The notes: generated from the letters alone by a model not told the origin. A stretch of 64,000 bases of DNA from Enterobacter chuandaensis (GCF_003594915.1 NZ_QZCS01000005.1:124001-188000); one strand, 5' to 3'; shown: positions 18,632 through 29,679, numbered from the stretch's first letter. A program made the numbers and translations.

Positions 18632-19702
18632 TTACACCGTCACTACCGGCACTCTCGGTGCCAGGGCGCACATCAGTTCATACCCTACCGTTCCCGCCGC
18701 AGCCGCCACATCATCAATTTTGATTTCGTTGCCCCACAGCTCGACCGGTGAACCAATCCCTGCCTGCGGGCATGGCGTCAGGTCAACGGCCAGCATATCC
18801 ATTGAGACGGTCCCTACCGTGCCCGTGCGCACTCCATCCACCCAGACCGGCGTACCGGTCGGCGCGATGCGCGGGTAGCCGTCCGCATAACCGCCCGCCA
18901 CGATGCCAATCCGCTGCTCGCCCTTCGCCCGGAAGCGGCTGCCGTAGCCCACCGTGTCGCCCGACTTCAGCGTCTGCACGCCGATGATCTCGCTGCGCAG
19001 GGTCATCACCGGCTTCAGGCCGCTATTAGCGATATCCTGCCACTGACCTGAGGGAGATGCGCCGTACAGAACGATCCCCGGACGTACCCAGTTATAGTGG
19101 GCTTCAGGATGCCAAAGCGTGGCCGCCGAGTTTGACAGCGAGCGCGGACAATCCAGCCCTTCTGCCGCCTGCTCAATGCGCACCATGGCATCGGCGATGC
19201 CGTCGGGTTTTTCCGCGTCGGCAAAATGCGCCATCAGCGTCATTTCACCCACGTTTTTCATGCCGCGCAGCTGCTGCCAGACGGTATGCACGCGCTCAGG
19301 CTGGAAACCCAGACGGTTCATGCCGCTGTTCACCTTGAGATAGATATCCAGCGGCGCATGGAGCTTCGCATCCTGAATCGCCTTAATCTGCCAGTTGCTG
19401 TGCACGCTGGTGGTCAGACGGTACTTGTCCAGCAGCGGCAGATCGTCCGCGTGGAAGAAGCCTTCCAGGAGCAGGATTGGCCCCTTCCAGCCGCGCTCGC
19501 GCAGCAGAATAGCCTCTTCCAGATTGAGCAACGCAAAACCGTCGGTCGCGCCGAGCGCGCTCCAGATGCGGTCGATACCGTGGCCGTAGGCATTCGCTTT
19601 TACCACCGACCACACGCGCGAACCAGGAGCTGCCCGGCGAACAATTTGCAGGTTTTCCTTCAGAGCCTGCAGATCCAGCTGAGCCAGAACAGGACGGGAC
19701 AT
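18632..19702 (-). CDS. dadX: catabolic alanine racemase
   Basis: The 356-residue PLP enzyme interconverts L- and D-alanine. The PLP lysine lies in VVKANAYGHG near residue 34 and the catalytic Tyr in VGYGSRF near residue 253. It starts 9 bases after dadA and supplies D-alanine for oxidation by DadA, so the two form the dadAX operon. Length and position match E. coli dadX, the catabolic rather than biosynthetic (alr) form. Confidence 0.96.
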   Translation of the reverse strand: MSRPVLAQLDLQALKENLQIVRRAAPGSRVWSVVKANAYGHGIDRIWSALGATDGFALLNLEEAILLRERGWKGPILLLEGFFHADDLPLLDKYRLTTSVHSNWQIKAIQDAKLHAPLDIYLKVNSGMNRLGFQPERVHTVWQQLRGMKNVGEMTLMAHFADAEKPDGIADAMVRIEQAAEGLDCPRSLSNSAATLWHPEAHYNWVRPGIVLYGASPSGQWQDIANSGLKPVMTLRSEIIGVQTLKSGDTVGYGSRFRAKGEQRIGIVAGGYADGYPRIAPTGTPVWVDGVRTGTVGTVSMDMLAVDLTPCPQAGIGSPVELWGNEIKIDDVAAAAGTVGYELMCALAPRVPVVTV

Positions 19703-19711
19703 GACAACTCC

Positions 19712-21046
<1,335 letters not shown>

Positions 21047-21064
21047 TTACAGATTGATAACCTA

Positions 21065-21083
21065 GTTGAAAATATTATTCAAC
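21065..21083 (-). promoter_or_regulatory. candidate Lrp-type site upstream of dadA
   Basis: GTTGAA and TTCAAC form an inverted repeat around AATATTA, 55 bases upstream of the dadA start. The AT-rich dyad resembles Lrp sites, and dadAX is Lrp-controlled in E. coli. Match to the 15-base Lrp consensus is only partial. Confidence 0.4.
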
Positions 21084-21095
21084 ATACGACTTTTT

Positions 21096-21117
21096 TATGG
21101 TGACTTACCTCACACAT
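21096..21117 (-). promoter_or_regulatory. candidate CRP site, dadA/ycgB intergenic region
   Basis: GGTGA, six bases, TCACA: nine of ten half-site positions match TGTGA-N6-TCACA. It lies about 95 bases upstream of dadA, whose E. coli counterpart is controlled by CRP. Confidence 0.6.
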
Positions 21118-21331
21118 CCCCCAGCATCAGGGGATAGCGCTAATTTGGCATCTCCTGCTGAGCTTTATTTTTAACCAGCATAAAATGCTGCGACCACCGC
21201 TTTTTTTGCCGTATCAAAAACGGGAAATCGCAAAGAAAAAATTTCTGCGCCAGCACGCTTTTTAACACGTTGATCTATGCTTGAAAGGAGGCTCTCCAGA
21301 CAGAGAGAGCACCCACAACGAGGGCGCGCTA

Positions 21332-22864
21332 ATGGCTACTATTGATTCCCTGAACAAGGACAACACACGTCTGAGCGATGGACCCGACTGGACCTTCGAG
21401 CTGCTGGATGTCTACCTCGCCGAAATCGACCGGGTGGCAAAGCTGTATCGCCTGGATACTTATCCCCATCAAATTGAGGTGATTACCTCTGAACAGATGA
21501 TGGACGCCTACTCCAGCGTCGGGATGCCGATTAACTATCCGCACTGGTCGTTTGGTAAAAAATTCATTGAAACGGAGCGGTTGTATAAGCACGGCCAGCA
21601 GGGGCTGGCGTATGAGATCGTCATTAACTCAAACCCGTGTATCGCCTATCTGATGGAAGAGAACACTATTACCATGCAGGCGCTGGTGATGGCGCACGCC
21701 TGCTACGGCCATAACTCGTTTTTCAAGAATAACTACCTGTTCCGCAGCTGGACGGACGCCAGCTCCATCGTTGATTACCTGATCTTCGCCCGTAAATACA
21801 TCACCGACTGCGAAGAGCGCTACGGCGTGGATGAAGTGGAGAAGCTGCTGGACTCCTGCCACGCGCTGATGAACTACGGCGTGGACCGCTACAAACGTCC
21901 GCAGAAAATCTCGTTGCAGGAGGAGAAAGCCCGGCAGAAAAGCCGCGAGGAGTATCTGCAGAGCCAGGTGAACATGCTGTGGCGTACCCTGCCGAAGCGT
22001 GAGGAGGAAAAAACGATCGCCGAAGCGCGTCGCTATCCGTCCGAGCCGCAGGAAAACCTGCTCTATTTCATGGAGAAAAACGCCCCGCTGCTGGAGCCGT
22101 GGCAGCGTGAGATCCTGCGCATCGTGCGCAAGGTGAGCCAGTATTTTTATCCGCAGAAACAGACCCAGGTGATGAACGAGGGCTGGGCGACATTCTGGCA
22201 CTACACCATTCTTAACCACCTGTACGACGAGGGGAAAGTCACCGAGCGGTTTATGATGGAGTTCCTCCACAGCCATACCAACGTGGTGTTCCAGCCGCCC
22301 TACAACAGCCCGTGGTACAGCGGGATTAACCCGTATGCGCTGGGCTTTGCCATGTTCCAGGACATCAAGCGTATCTGCCAGTCGCCAACGGAAGAGGACA
22401 AGTACTGGTTCCCGGATATCGCCGGCTCCGACTGGCTGGAAACCCTGCATTTCGCGATGCGCGACTTTAAGGATGAGAGCTTTATCAGCCAGTTTATGTC
22501 GCCGAAGATCATGCGTGACTTCCGCTTCTTCACCGTGCTGGACGACGACCGCAACAACTATCTGGAGATCTCCGCGATCCATAACGAGGAAGGATACCGT
22601 GAGATCCGCTCTCGCCTCTCTTCCCAGTACAACCTGAGCAATCTGGAACCCAATATTCAGGTGTGGAACGTGGACCTGCGCGGCGACCGCTCTCTGACGC
22701 TGCGCTATATACCGCACAACCGCGCGCCGCTGGATAAAGGGCGTAAAGAAGTGCTGAAACACGTGCATCGCCTGTGGGGTTTCGATGTGCAGCTGGAGCA
22801 GCAGAATGAGGACGGCAGCGTGGAGCTGCTGGAGCGGTGCCCGGCGCGGTTGAATACGCTGTAG
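21332..22864 (+). CDS. ycgB: SpoVR-family protein YcgB
   Basis: The 510-residue protein is a full-length SpoVR-family member, equal in length to E. coli YcgB and nearly identical over long blocks (MDAYSSVGMPINYPHWSFG, MNEGWATFWHYTILNHLYD). The function is not established. In Bacillus, SpoVR affects spore cortex; in enterobacteria the gene responds to sigma-S and is often co-regulated with yeaGH. The HxxxxH-like and MNEGWATFWHY segments suggest a metal site but this is inference. ATG at 21332 begins the conserved MATIDS N-terminus. Confidence 0.95.
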   Translation: MATIDSLNKDNTRLSDGPDWTFELLDVYLAEIDRVAKLYRLDTYPHQIEVITSEQMMDAYSSVGMPINYPHWSFGKKFIETERLYKHGQQGLAYEIVINSNPCIAYLMEENTITMQALVMAHACYGHNSFFKNNYLFRSWTDASSIVDYLIFARKYITDCEERYGVDEVEKLLDSCHALMNYGVDRYKRPQKISLQEEKARQKSREEYLQSQVNMLWRTLPKREEEKTIAEARRYPSEPQENLLYFMEKNAPLLEPWQREILRIVRKVSQYFYPQKQTQVMNEGWATFWHYTILNHLYDEGKVTERFMMEFLHSHTNVVFQPPYNSPWYSGINPYALGFAMFQDIKRICQSPTEEDKYWFPDIAGSDWLETLHFAMRDFKDESFISQFMSPKIMRDFRFFTVLDDDRNNYLEISAIHNEEGYREIRSRLSSQYNLSNLEPNIQVWNVDLRGDRSLTLRYIPHNRAPLDKGRKEVLKHVHRLWGFDVQLEQQNEDGSVELLERCPARLNTL

Positions 22865-22877
22865 TTCAGCTTTTTTT

Positions 22878-22946
22878 GCCCGGTGGCGCTACGCTTACCG
22901 GGCCTACAAAACCTGTAGGTCGGGTAAGGCGTAGCCGCCACCCGAC
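22878..22946. repeat. BIME: two opposed REP elements
   Basis: The first REP (GCCCGGT...ACCGGGC, 22878-22903) is followed by a second in inverse orientation (GTCGGGT...ACCCGAC, about 22919-22945). They sit between convergent ycgB and fadR. Confidence 0.8.
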
Positions 22947-22948
22947 GA

Positions 22949-22977
22949 AAAAAAACCTCTCGTATGAGAGGTTTTTT
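22949..22977. terminator. bidirectional terminator ycgB/fadR
   Basis: AACCTCTC-GTAT-GAGAGGTT is flanked by A-run and T-run, so it can stop both convergent transcripts. Confidence 0.88.
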
Positions 22978-22979
22978 CT

Positions 22980-23699
22980 TTAGCGGCTCTGAATCGCTAA
23001 ATCACCCGGCAGCGTTTTCTGCATGCGGTGCCAGATTTCGCCGGAGTCGTGACCGTAGCGGCGCACCGTCTCATAAACCTGATCGTGCAGGCCTTCGCTG
23101 CAGAGCTTGCTCAGCTTATGGTAGAAGCCCAGCGCCAGGCTACGGGCCTCAGGGTTGGCGAAGTAGTGACGACCAATGCGAGTATAAAGCCCTTTCATCC
23201 CGTTGAGGATAAGACCGTAAATCGGGTTGCCGGAGGCAAACGCCAGGCCGCGAAACACGTTGTAGTCAAGGGTGGCAAACGCATCAGCGTGATCTTCCAC
23301 TTCGTTTGCGCTGGCCAGCACCGCAAGCGCGTCTTCAGGATGCTGACGGAAAGCGGTACGAATGAAGATTGTGGCAATGTTGGTACGCACGGAGAGCAGA
23401 TTGTCGATCAGCTGCGGCACGCTTTCGTGGTCGAGGCGCGCCAGCGTTTCAAGAATGTTCAGCCCCGAAGTTTCCCAGAAGTTGTTAACTTTTGTTGGCT
23501 TGCCGTGCTGGATCGTCAACCAGCCATCACGCGCCAGTCGCTGAAGCACTTCACGCAGCGTGGTGCGAGTGACGCCAATCAGTTCAGAGAGTTCGCGTTC
23601 AGCCGGAAGAATGGACCCCGCAGGGAAACGATTATTCCAGATGCTTTCAATGATGTACTCTTCCGCGAAACCCGCCGGGCTCTGCGCCTTAATGACCAT
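22980..23699 (-). CDS. fadR: fatty acid metabolism regulator FadR
   Basis: The 239-residue GntR-family regulator has an N-terminal winged helix (about 1-72; [20 protein letters not shown]) and an all-helical acyl-CoA-binding C-terminal domain. It represses fatty acid degradation genes and activates fabA/fabB; long-chain acyl-CoA releases it from DNA. ATG at 23699 aligns with the E. coli start. A matching operator is visible upstream of fadD in this window. It is divergent from nhaB as in E. coli. Confidence 0.97.
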   Translation of the reverse strand: MVIKAQSPAGFAEEYIIESIWNNRFPAGSILPAERELSELIGVTRTTLREVLQRLARDGWLTIQHGKPTKVNNFWETSGLNILETLARLDHESVPQLIDNLLSVRTNIATIFIRTAFRQHPEDALAVLASANEVEDHADAFATLDYNVFRGLAFASGNPIYGLILNGMKGLYTRIGRHYFANPEARSLALGFYHKLSKLCSEGLHDQVYETVRRYGHDSGEIWHRMQKTLPGDLAIQSR

Positions 23700-23899
23700 A
23701 GTGAGATTTCCATTACACAGCTTTTGCAAATTGCACTCATCATACCAGAGGCGTGCAGCGGCAGGTAGCGCGGCAAAGAGAGAAAAGAGGGATCGCCGTT
23801 TCATTTTTATGAAATTTATAATGCGGCCTTATCCGCCTCCGGGCCGCGATTTTTGCGTATACTGATGTTTTGTTTTACTTGACGGGAAGGACGTCTGTT

Positions 23900-25438
23900 G
23901 TGGAAATTTCGTTTGGGCGCGCGCTATGGCGCAATTTTTTAGGTCAGTCTCCTGACTGGTATAAGCTGATACTGCTGGTTTTCCTGGTCGTTAATCCCAT
24001 CATTTTTAGTGTGAATCCCTTTGTCGCCGGCTGGCTGCTGGTGGCGGAGTTTATCTTCACCCTGGCCATGGCGCTGAAGTGTTATCCCCTGTTGCCTGGC
24101 GGCTTGCTGGCGTTTGAAGCCGTGGTGATTGGCATGACCAGCGCTGAGCATGTTAAACACGAGCTGGCCTCTAATCTTGAGGTGCTTCTGCTGCTGATGT
24201 TTATGGTGGCCGGTATCTACTTTATGAAACAGCTGCTGCTGTTTATTTTCACTCGCCTGCTGCTGAGCATTCCGTCAAAAACGGTTCTCTCACTGGCGTT
24301 TTGTCTCGCGGCGGCATTTCTGTCGGCCTTCCTGGATGCGCTGACCGTTGTCGCGGTAGTGATCAGCGTCGCCGTCGGGTTTTACGGCATTTATCACCGT
24401 GTGGCGTCCTCGCGCCCAAGTGAAGATCTGCAGGACGACAGCCACGTCGAGGCCCATAACCGTGACGTGCTGGAACAATTCCGCGCGTTTCTGCGCAGCC
24501 TGATGATGCATGCAGGCGTCGGTACGGCGCTGGGCGGCGTGATGACCATGGTGGGCGAGCCGCAAAACCTGATCATCGCCAAAGCGGCTGACTGGCAGTT
24601 CGGCGAGTTTTTCCTGCGCATGGCCCCCGTCAGCGTGCCCGTGTTTGTCTGCGGGCTAGCAACCTGCATTCTGGTCGAGAAATTCCGCGTTTTCGGCTAC
24701 GGCGCCCAGCTGCCTGAGCCCGTCCGCAAGGAGCTGCATAAGTTTGACGAGCAGAGCCGCAAACAACGTACGCGTCAGGAGACGCTGCGTCTGATTGCGC
24801 AGGGGATCATCGGCATCTGGCTTATCGCCGCGCTGGCTTTCCACCTTGCCGAAGTCGGGTTGATTGGCCTCTCCGTTATTATTCTCGCCACCACCTTTAG
24901 CGGCGTGACGGACGAGCATGCTATCGGCAAAGCCTTCACCGAAGCCCTGCCGTTTACCGCGCTGCTGGCGGTGTTTTTCGCCGTAGTCGCGGTAATTATC
25001 GATCAGCACCTGTTTGCGCCGATTATTACGTTTGTACTCCAGGCAGCTCCGGACGCACAGCTTTCGCTGTTTTACCTGTTTAACGGTTTGCTCTCCTCCA
25101 TTTCCGATAACGTTTTTGTCGGCACGGTGTATATCAACGAAGCGAAATCAGCCATGCAAGAAGGCGTTATCAGCGCCGGGCAGTTTGAACTGCTGGCGGT
25201 GGCGATCAACACCGGTACCAACCTGCCATCGGTGGCGACACCTAACGGTCAGGCCGCGTTCCTGTTCCTGCTGACCTCCGCCCTGGCGCCACTCATACGT
25301 CTTTCGTATGGAAGGATGGTCTGGATGGCTCTGCCGTATACGCTGGTCCTTACGATTGTGGGATTGCTTTGCGTCAAAATTACCCTCATTCCCTGTACGC
25401 AATGGCTCATGCAAGCGGGTATACTTGCGGCGCATTAA
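23900..25438 (+). CDS. nhaB: Na+/H+ antiporter NhaB
   Basis: The 512-residue inner-membrane antiporter has about 12 helices and characteristic blocks ([46 protein letters not shown]). It exchanges Na+ for H+ electrogenically. GTG at 23900 was chosen because it starts the conserved VEIS/MEIS N-terminus and GGGAAGGA lies just upstream; the longer frame would add ten unrelated residues. It is followed by dsbB after 46 bases. Confidence 0.95.
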   Translation: MEISFGRALWRNFLGQSPDWYKLILLVFLVVNPIIFSVNPFVAGWLLVAEFIFTLAMALKCYPLLPGGLLAFEAVVIGMTSAEHVKHELASNLEVLLLLMFMVAGIYFMKQLLLFIFTRLLLSIPSKTVLSLAFCLAAAFLSAFLDALTVVAVVISVAVGFYGIYHRVASSRPSEDLQDDSHVEAHNRDVLEQFRAFLRSLMMHAGVGTALGGVMTMVGEPQNLIIAKAADWQFGEFFLRMAPVSVPVFVCGLATCILVEKFRVFGYGAQLPEPVRKELHKFDEQSRKQRTRQETLRLIAQGIIGIWLIAALAFHLAEVGLIGLSVIILATTFSGVTDEHAIGKAFTEALPFTALLAVFFAVVAVIIDQHLFAPIITFVLQAAPDAQLSLFYLFNGLLSSISDNVFVGTVYINEAKSAMQEGVISAGQFELLAVAINTGTNLPSVATPNGQAAFLFLLTSALAPLIRLSYGRMVWMALPYTLVLTIVGLLCVKITLIPCTQWLMQAGILAAH

Positions 25439-25484
25439 AATTCGTTTACACTGCGCTTTCTAAGCATGTTCCAGGGAAATGATT

Positions 25485-26015
25485 ATGTTGAGATTTTTAA
25501 ACCAGTGCTCACGCGGTCGCGGAGCGTGGTTGTTGATGGCCCTGACCGCCTTTGCGCTGGAAATGGTTGCGCTGTGGTTCCAGCACGTGATGGGACTCAA
25601 GCCCTGCGTGCTCTGTATCTACGAGCGCTGCGCATTGTTCGGCGTGATGGGTGCTGGTTTGGTAGGTGCGATTGCCCCGAAATCACCGCTGCGCTACGTC
25701 GGGATTGCTATCTGGCTGTACAGCGCCTGGAAAGGGATTGAGCTTTCCTGGCAGCACACCATGATGCAGCTACATCCGTCACCGTTCATGACCTGTGATT
25801 TCGCCGCCCGCTTCCCGAGCTGGCTGCCGCTGGATAAGTGGCTGCCGCAGGTGTTTGTCGCATCCGGTGACTGCTCCGTTCGTCAGTGGGAATTCCTGAC
25901 GCTGGAGATGCCGCAGTGGCTGGTGGGCATTTTTGTGGCCTACTTCGTCGTGGCGCTGCTGGTCCTGATTGCTCAGCCGTTTAAGCCGAAGAAGCGCGAT
26001 TTGTTCGGAAGGTAA
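25485..26015 (+). CDS. dsbB: disulphide bond formation protein B
   Basis: The 176-residue inner-membrane protein has four helices. It reoxidises DsbA and passes electrons to quinones. All four essential Cys are at the canonical numbers: Cys41 and Cys44 (KPCVLC), Cys104 (MTCDF) and Cys130 (SGDCS). Two in-frame ATGs exist; the second (25485) has better ribosome-binding spacing and matches E. coli. In K-12 umuDC and hlyE follow this gene; here a terminator and ycgN follow directly. Confidence 0.97.
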   Translation: MLRFLNQCSRGRGAWLLMALTAFALEMVALWFQHVMGLKPCVLCIYERCALFGVMGAGLVGAIAPKSPLRYVGIAIWLYSAWKGIELSWQHTMMQLHPSPFMTCDFAARFPSWLPLDKWLPQVFVASGDCSVRQWEFLTLEMPQWLVGIFVAYFVVALLVLIAQPFKPKKRDLFGR

Positions 26016-26021
26016 ATAGCA

Positions 26022-26048
26022 AAACGGCAACCTCGGTTGCCGTATTTA
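26022..26048 (+). terminator. terminator of dsbB
   Basis: CGGCAACC-TC-GGTTGCCG forms an 8-base-pair stem 10 bases after the stop, followed by a T-containing stretch and preceded by AAAA. Confidence 0.75.
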
Positions 26049-26057
26049 GTGTTTGCG

Positions 26058-26102
26058 CCCTCTCCCGTGGGAGAGGGTTGAGGAGAGGGCATCAGGCCGC
26101 AC
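26058..26102. repeat. dispersed GCCCTCTCCC palindrome
   Basis: CCCTCTCCC and GGGAGAGGG form a hairpin, followed by a third GGAGAGGGCATC copy. This type of intergenic repeat is common in enterobacterial chromosomes. It lies between two terminators in the convergent dsbB/ycgN gap. Confidence 0.6.
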
Positions 26103-26110
26103 AAATACAA

Positions 26111-26138
26111 AAAAACCCGCCTCGGCGGGTTTTTTATT
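26111..26138. terminator. bidirectional terminator by ycgN
   Basis: AACCCGCC-TC-GGCGGGTT is flanked by A and T runs, next to the ycgN stop. Confidence 0.85.
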
Positions 26139-26139
26139 A

Positions 26140-26580
26140 TCATCGATTAGGGTGATTCATGATGTGGTCTTCCCAGTCCCGCACTTCGGACTCTTTCACC
26201 GCAATGTGACGCACAGAAATGCGCTCACCGTGCATCGCTGCCTTTGAGCCCGTCAGCAGCGGATGCCAGTTCGGCAGATCTTTTCCTTCCGCCAGCAGGC
26301 GATACGCGCAGGTGTGCGGCAGCCATTCAAAGGTCGGCAGATTATCACGGGTTAATTTAATGCAGTCCGGCTCAAATTCAAACCGGCGCTCATAGTTGCG
26401 GCACTGGCAGGTTTTGATGTTCAGCTGCTTGCAGGCGACGTTGGTGAAATAGATTTCGTCCGTATCTTCATCCATCAGCTTGTGCAGGCAGCACTGGCCG
26501 CAGCCATCACACAAGGATTCCCATTCCGCGTCGGTCATGTCGTCGAGAGTTTTGCTTTGCCAGAAAGGGATGTCGTTCAT
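26140..26580 (-). CDS. ycgN: UPF0260 Cys-cluster protein YcgN
   Basis: The 146-residue protein belongs to the YkgJ/YcgN Cys-cluster family. The N-terminal CDGCGQCC motif, plus further Cys in NVACKQL and KTCQCRNY, suggests a bound metal or Fe-S cluster. Function is unknown. ATG at 26580 is preferred over the GTG four codons upstream because GGA lies eight bases before it and [14 protein letters not shown] aligns with E. coli. It is encoded downstream of ycgM on the same strand. Confidence 0.93.
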   Translation of the reverse strand: MNDIPFWQSKTLDDMTDAEWESLCDGCGQCCLHKLMDEDTDEIYFTNVACKQLNIKTCQCRNYERRFEFEPDCIKLTRDNLPTFEWLPHTCAYRLLAEGKDLPNWHPLLTGSKAAMHGERISVRHIAVKESEVRDWEDHIMNHPNR

Positions 26581-26643
26581 CAGGATGTCCACACGTCAAA
26601 AGAAAGCGCACCTTATAACGAGTCTGGCACGTTGTTGCAAGTT

Positions 26644-26666
26644 TTGCCGCCCTCTTCAGGCGGCAA
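26644..26666 (-). terminator. hairpin after ycgM
   Basis: TTGCCGCC and GGCGGCAA form an 8-base-pair stem 8 bases beyond the ycgM stop. No T-run follows on the minus strand, so it may be a weak terminator or RNA-stabilising stem. Confidence 0.4.
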
Positions 26667-26673
26667 GATGGGG

Positions 26674-27333
26674 TTACAGCACGCGGGTTTTTAGCGACAG
26701 GCCGTTAAAACCGACCTCCAGTTCATCGCCGCTGGCGAGCGGGCCCACGCCTTCCGGCGTGCCGGTGAGGATCACATCGCCCGGTTTCAGGGTGAAGAAA
26801 CGGCTCATGTAGGCGATCAGCGGGACAATTTTGTGGATCATATCAGCGGTAGTCCCCTGCTGGCGCATCTCGCCGTTAACCTTCAGGCTGAGCGGCGTGT
26901 TCTGCGGATCGTGAGTAAATTCACCTACCGGAACAAAGCCAGAAATCGGGCACGCGTTATCAAAGCCTTTGGCTTTTTCCCACGGCTGCCCCGCTTTCTT
27001 CATTTTGCCCTGCACGTCACGCAGAGTCAGATCCAGCGCCACACCGTAACCGGCAATCGCTTTCTCGACATGCTCTTCGGAGGCCTGACGGAGCGTTGCG
27101 CCGATCAGCACGGCAAGCTCCACTTCGTGATGCACCGACCCCAGCCCCTGCGGAAGCGCCAGCGGCTGGCGGATATCGCAAAGCGCCGTCTCGGGCTTAA
27201 TAAACAGGACCGGTTCTTCTGGCGTTGCGCTACCCATCTCCTGAATATGTTTCGCATAGTTGCTGCCCACGCAGACCACTTTGCTGACGGGATAATCCAG
27301 TAATGCGCCTTGCCAGTTATGATGTTGATACAT
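26674..27333 (-). CDS. ycgM: fumarylacetoacetate hydrolase-family protein YcgM
   Basis: The 219-residue FAH-domain protein has the metal-binding Glu pair in HHEVELAVLIG near residue 72 and the LTGTPEGVGPL signature near residue 200. Homologues act as acylpyruvases or oxaloacetate decarboxylases/tautomerases; the exact substrate here is not shown by sequence. The start ATG lies 47 bases downstream of ycgL, consistent with a ycgL-ycgM(-ycgN) transcript as in E. coli. Confidence 0.94.
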   Translation of the reverse strand: MYQHHNWQGALLDYPVSKVVCVGSNYAKHIQEMGSATPEEPVLFIKPETALCDIRQPLALPQGLGSVHHEVELAVLIGATLRQASEEHVEKAIAGYGVALDLTLRDVQGKMKKAGQPWEKAKGFDNACPISGFVPVGEFTHDPQNTPLSLKVNGEMRQQGTTADMIHKIVPLIAYMSRFFTLKPGDVILTGTPEGVGPLASGDELEVGFNGLSLKTRVL

Positions 27334-27380
27334 GCTCGACCCCTAATCGGTTGATGTGTTATGCCCGAAAACAGCTGAGA

Positions 27381-27656
27381 CTATTTTTTCCCGGTCGCCT
27401 CAAGATGCTGTTTTAATAAATTCTCAGGCGGCGGTGGAAGCTGTAAATAATAGCCCTGCTCGGCTAACGCCGTTTTCACTTTTTCCAGATCGGCGTTCAC
27501 CAGTTTCTTACGGCCATCCAGCGGCAGCAGCATTGCCAGCTGCGGTCGGCCAAAGTTCTTCATTAATTCTTCCGGCACGCGTGAAAAATCGTCTTTCTTT
27601 TCGACATAAAGATAGGTCTGGTCACGGCTTGTACTTCTGTAGATCACACAAAACAT
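27381..27656 (-). CDS. ycgL: YcgL-domain protein
   Basis: This 91-residue protein of the YcgL family is predicted to be cytoplasmic, with an alpha/beta fold known from structure but no known role. The conserved [22 protein letters not shown] block is intact. It diverges from minC with 123 bases between the starts, the same arrangement as in E. coli. Confidence 0.93.
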   Translation of the reverse strand: MFCVIYRSTSRDQTYLYVEKKDDFSRVPEELMKNFGRPQLAMLLPLDGRKKLVNADLEKVKTALAEQGYYLQLPPPPENLLKQHLEATGKK

Positions 27657-27779
27657 GTTTTTACTCTGAATTAATGGGTGGTTGCTTGCCTCAATATACT
27701 CCTGACTATAACATGCCTGATACTCTTCGGAATATCGCAGCGAATGGTTGCGGTTAATAGCAAATTGAGTAAGGCCAGG

Positions 27780-28487
27780 ATGTCAAACACGCCCATCGAG
27801 CTTAAAGGCAGTAGCTTCACCTTATCAGTGGTACATTTGCATGATGCAAAACCCGAGGTTATTCGTCAGGCGTTAGAAGACAAAATCGCCCAGGCTCCCG
27901 CCTTTCTGAAACACGCCCCTGTTGTCATCAACGTCAGCGGTCTCGAGGCACCGGTTAACTGGAAACTTCTCCAGCAGGCGGTCTCCTCCACCGGGCTGCG
28001 TATCGTCGGCATCAGCGGCTGCAAAGATACCGGGCTAAAAGCAGAAATCGACCGTGCGGGGCTGCCGCTGCTTAATGAAGGCAAAGAAAAAGCCCCACGT
28101 GCAGTATCCGCTGCCGTGCCAACGCCCCCTCCTGCGGTGCAAAACGTTACCGCTATCACAAAAACGCGAATGATTGATGTACCGGTTCGTTCCGGTCAGC
28201 GCATTTATGCACCAAACTGTGATCTGATTGTTACAAGCCACGTCAGCGCTGGCGCAGAGCTTATTGCAGATGGCAATATTCACGTTTACGGTATGATGCG
28301 TGGACGTGCGCTTGCGGGCGCAAGTGGCGATCGGGACGCGCAAATATTTTGTACTCACCTGACGGCGGAGCTGGTGTCCATCGCAGGTGAATATTGGCTG
28401 AGCGACAAGATCCCAGCTGAATTTTATGGCAAAGCGGCTCGCCTGCTTCTGGCAGACGACGCGTTGACCGTTCAACCGTTGAATTGA
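27780..28487 (+). CDS. minC: septum site-determining protein MinC
   Basis: The 235-residue cell-division inhibitor has an N-terminal FtsZ-inhibitory domain (about 1-115), a Pro/Ala linker (about 108-125, slightly longer than in E. coli, 231 residues) and a C-terminal beta-helical domain that binds MinD and FtsZ. With MinD it blocks FtsZ rings away from midcell. ATG at 27780 was chosen because it starts [13 protein letters not shown] and GGCCAGG precedes it; upstream in-frame codons overlap the promoter region. First gene of minCDE. Confidence 0.96.
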   Translation: MSNTPIELKGSSFTLSVVHLHDAKPEVIRQALEDKIAQAPAFLKHAPVVINVSGLEAPVNWKLLQQAVSSTGLRIVGISGCKDTGLKAEIDRAGLPLLNEGKEKAPRAVSAAVPTPPPAVQNVTAITKTRMIDVPVRSGQRIYAPNCDLIVTSHVSAGAELIADGNIHVYGMMRGRALAGASGDRDAQIFCTHLTAELVSIAGEYWLSDKIPAEFYGKAARLLLADDALTVQPLN

Positions 28488-28510
28488 TCCCTTTTTAACA
28501 AGGAATTTCT

Positions 28511-29323
28511 ATGGCACGCATTATTGTTGTTACTTCGGGTAAAGGAGGCGTTGGCAAGACCACCTCCAGCGCGGCCATCGCTACTGGTTTGGCCCAGAAG
28601 GGAAAGAAAACCGTCGTTATCGACTTCGATATCGGTCTGCGTAACCTCGACCTCATCATGGGATGTGAGCGTCGCGTCGTGTATGACTTCGTAAACGTCA
28701 TTCAGGGCGATGCCACGCTGAACCAGGCGCTGATTAAAGACAAGCGCACCGAGAACCTCTTCATTCTTCCGGCTTCGCAGACGCGTGACAAAGACGCCCT
28801 GACCCGTGAAGGCGTGGAAAAGGTGCTCGACGAGCTAAAAAAAATGGAGTTCGACTTCATCGTCTGCGACTCCCCTGCCGGCATCGAGACCGGTGCCCTG
28901 ATGGCGCTCTACTTTGCTGATGAAGCGATCATCACCACCAACCCGGAAGTCTCCTCCGTGCGTGACTCCGACCGTATTCTCGGTATTCTGGCCTCGAAAT
29001 CCCGCCGTGCGGAAAATGGCCAGGATCCGATCAAAGAGCACCTGCTGCTGACCCGCTATAACCCGGGTCGCGTAAACAAAGGTGACATGCTGAGCATGGA
29101 AGACGTGCTGGAGATCCTGCGCATTAAACTGGTTGGCGTTATCCCGGAAGACCAGTCCGTGTTACGCGCCTCTAACCAGGGCGAGCCCGTGATCCTTGAT
29201 ACAACGGCAGATGCAGGTAAAGCTTACGCCGATACCGTTGACCGTCTGCTGGGAGAAGAACGTCCTTTCCGCTTCATTGAAGAAGAGAAGAAAGGTTTCC
29301 TCAAACGCCTGTTCGGAGGATAA
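28511..29323 (+). CDS. minD: septum site-determining ATPase MinD
   Basis: The 270-residue ParA-type ATPase has the deviant Walker A motif GKGGVGKTT at residues 10-18 and a C-terminal amphipathic membrane-targeting helix (KKGFLKRLFGG). ATP-bound MinD dimerises on the membrane, recruits MinC and oscillates under MinE. Length equals that of E. coli. It follows minC by 23 bases with AAGGAA upstream and precedes minE by 3 bases. Confidence 0.98.
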   Translation: MARIIVVTSGKGGVGKTTSSAAIATGLAQKGKKTVVIDFDIGLRNLDLIMGCERRVVYDFVNVIQGDATLNQALIKDKRTENLFILPASQTRDKDALTREGVEKVLDELKKMEFDFIVCDSPAGIETGALMALYFADEAIITTNPEVSSVRDSDRILGILASKSRRAENGQDPIKEHLLLTRYNPGRVNKGDMLSMEDVLEILRIKLVGVIPEDQSVLRASNQGEPVILDTTADAGKAYADTVDRLLGEERPFRFIEEEKKGFLKRLFGG

Positions 29324-29326
29324 GTT

Positions 29327-29593
29327 ATGGCATTACTGGACTTTTTTCTCTCGCGGAAAAAAAGCACCGCCAACATCGCAAAAGAACGCCTGCAAATCAT
29401 CGTTGCGGAGCGTCGTCGTAGCGACGCCGAGCCTCACTACCTGCCGCAGCTGCGCAAGGACATTCTCGAGGTGATCTGTAAGTACGTGCAGATTGACCCG
29501 GAGATGGTCACCGTACAGCTGGAACAAAAAGACGGGGATATTTCGATTCTGGAGCTGAACGTAACGCTTCCGGAAGCGGAAGAGTCGCGTTAA
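29327..29593 (+). CDS. minE: cell division topological specificity factor MinE
   Basis: The 88-residue protein has an N-terminal anti-MinCD/membrane-targeting segment ([30 protein letters not shown]) and a C-terminal dimerisation domain. It stimulates MinD ATPase and drives pole-to-pole oscillation. GGAGGA lies at the minD end, indicating translational coupling. It is the last gene of minCDE. Confidence 0.97.
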
Positions 29594-29612
29594 TTCGGTT
29601 GTGGTTTTGTAG

Positions 29613-29669
29613 GCCGGGCAAGCGTCGCGCCGCCCGGCAATTTCCCCGGTGGCGCTTCGCTTACCGGGG
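29613..29669. repeat. BIME: paired REP elements between minE and rnd
   Basis: GCCGGGC...GCCCGGC (29613-29638) is followed by CCCCGGT...ACCGGGG (29644-29669). It lies at the junction where E. coli K-12 has a rearrangement breakpoint. Confidence 0.78.
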
Positions 29670-29679
29670 CTACGCTGCT

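Noticed and set aside
21629..22768. 379-codon open frame antisense to ycgB
   Set aside because: Shadow of the nearly invariant YcgB sequence; low-complexity His/Gln/Arg-rich translation without homology.
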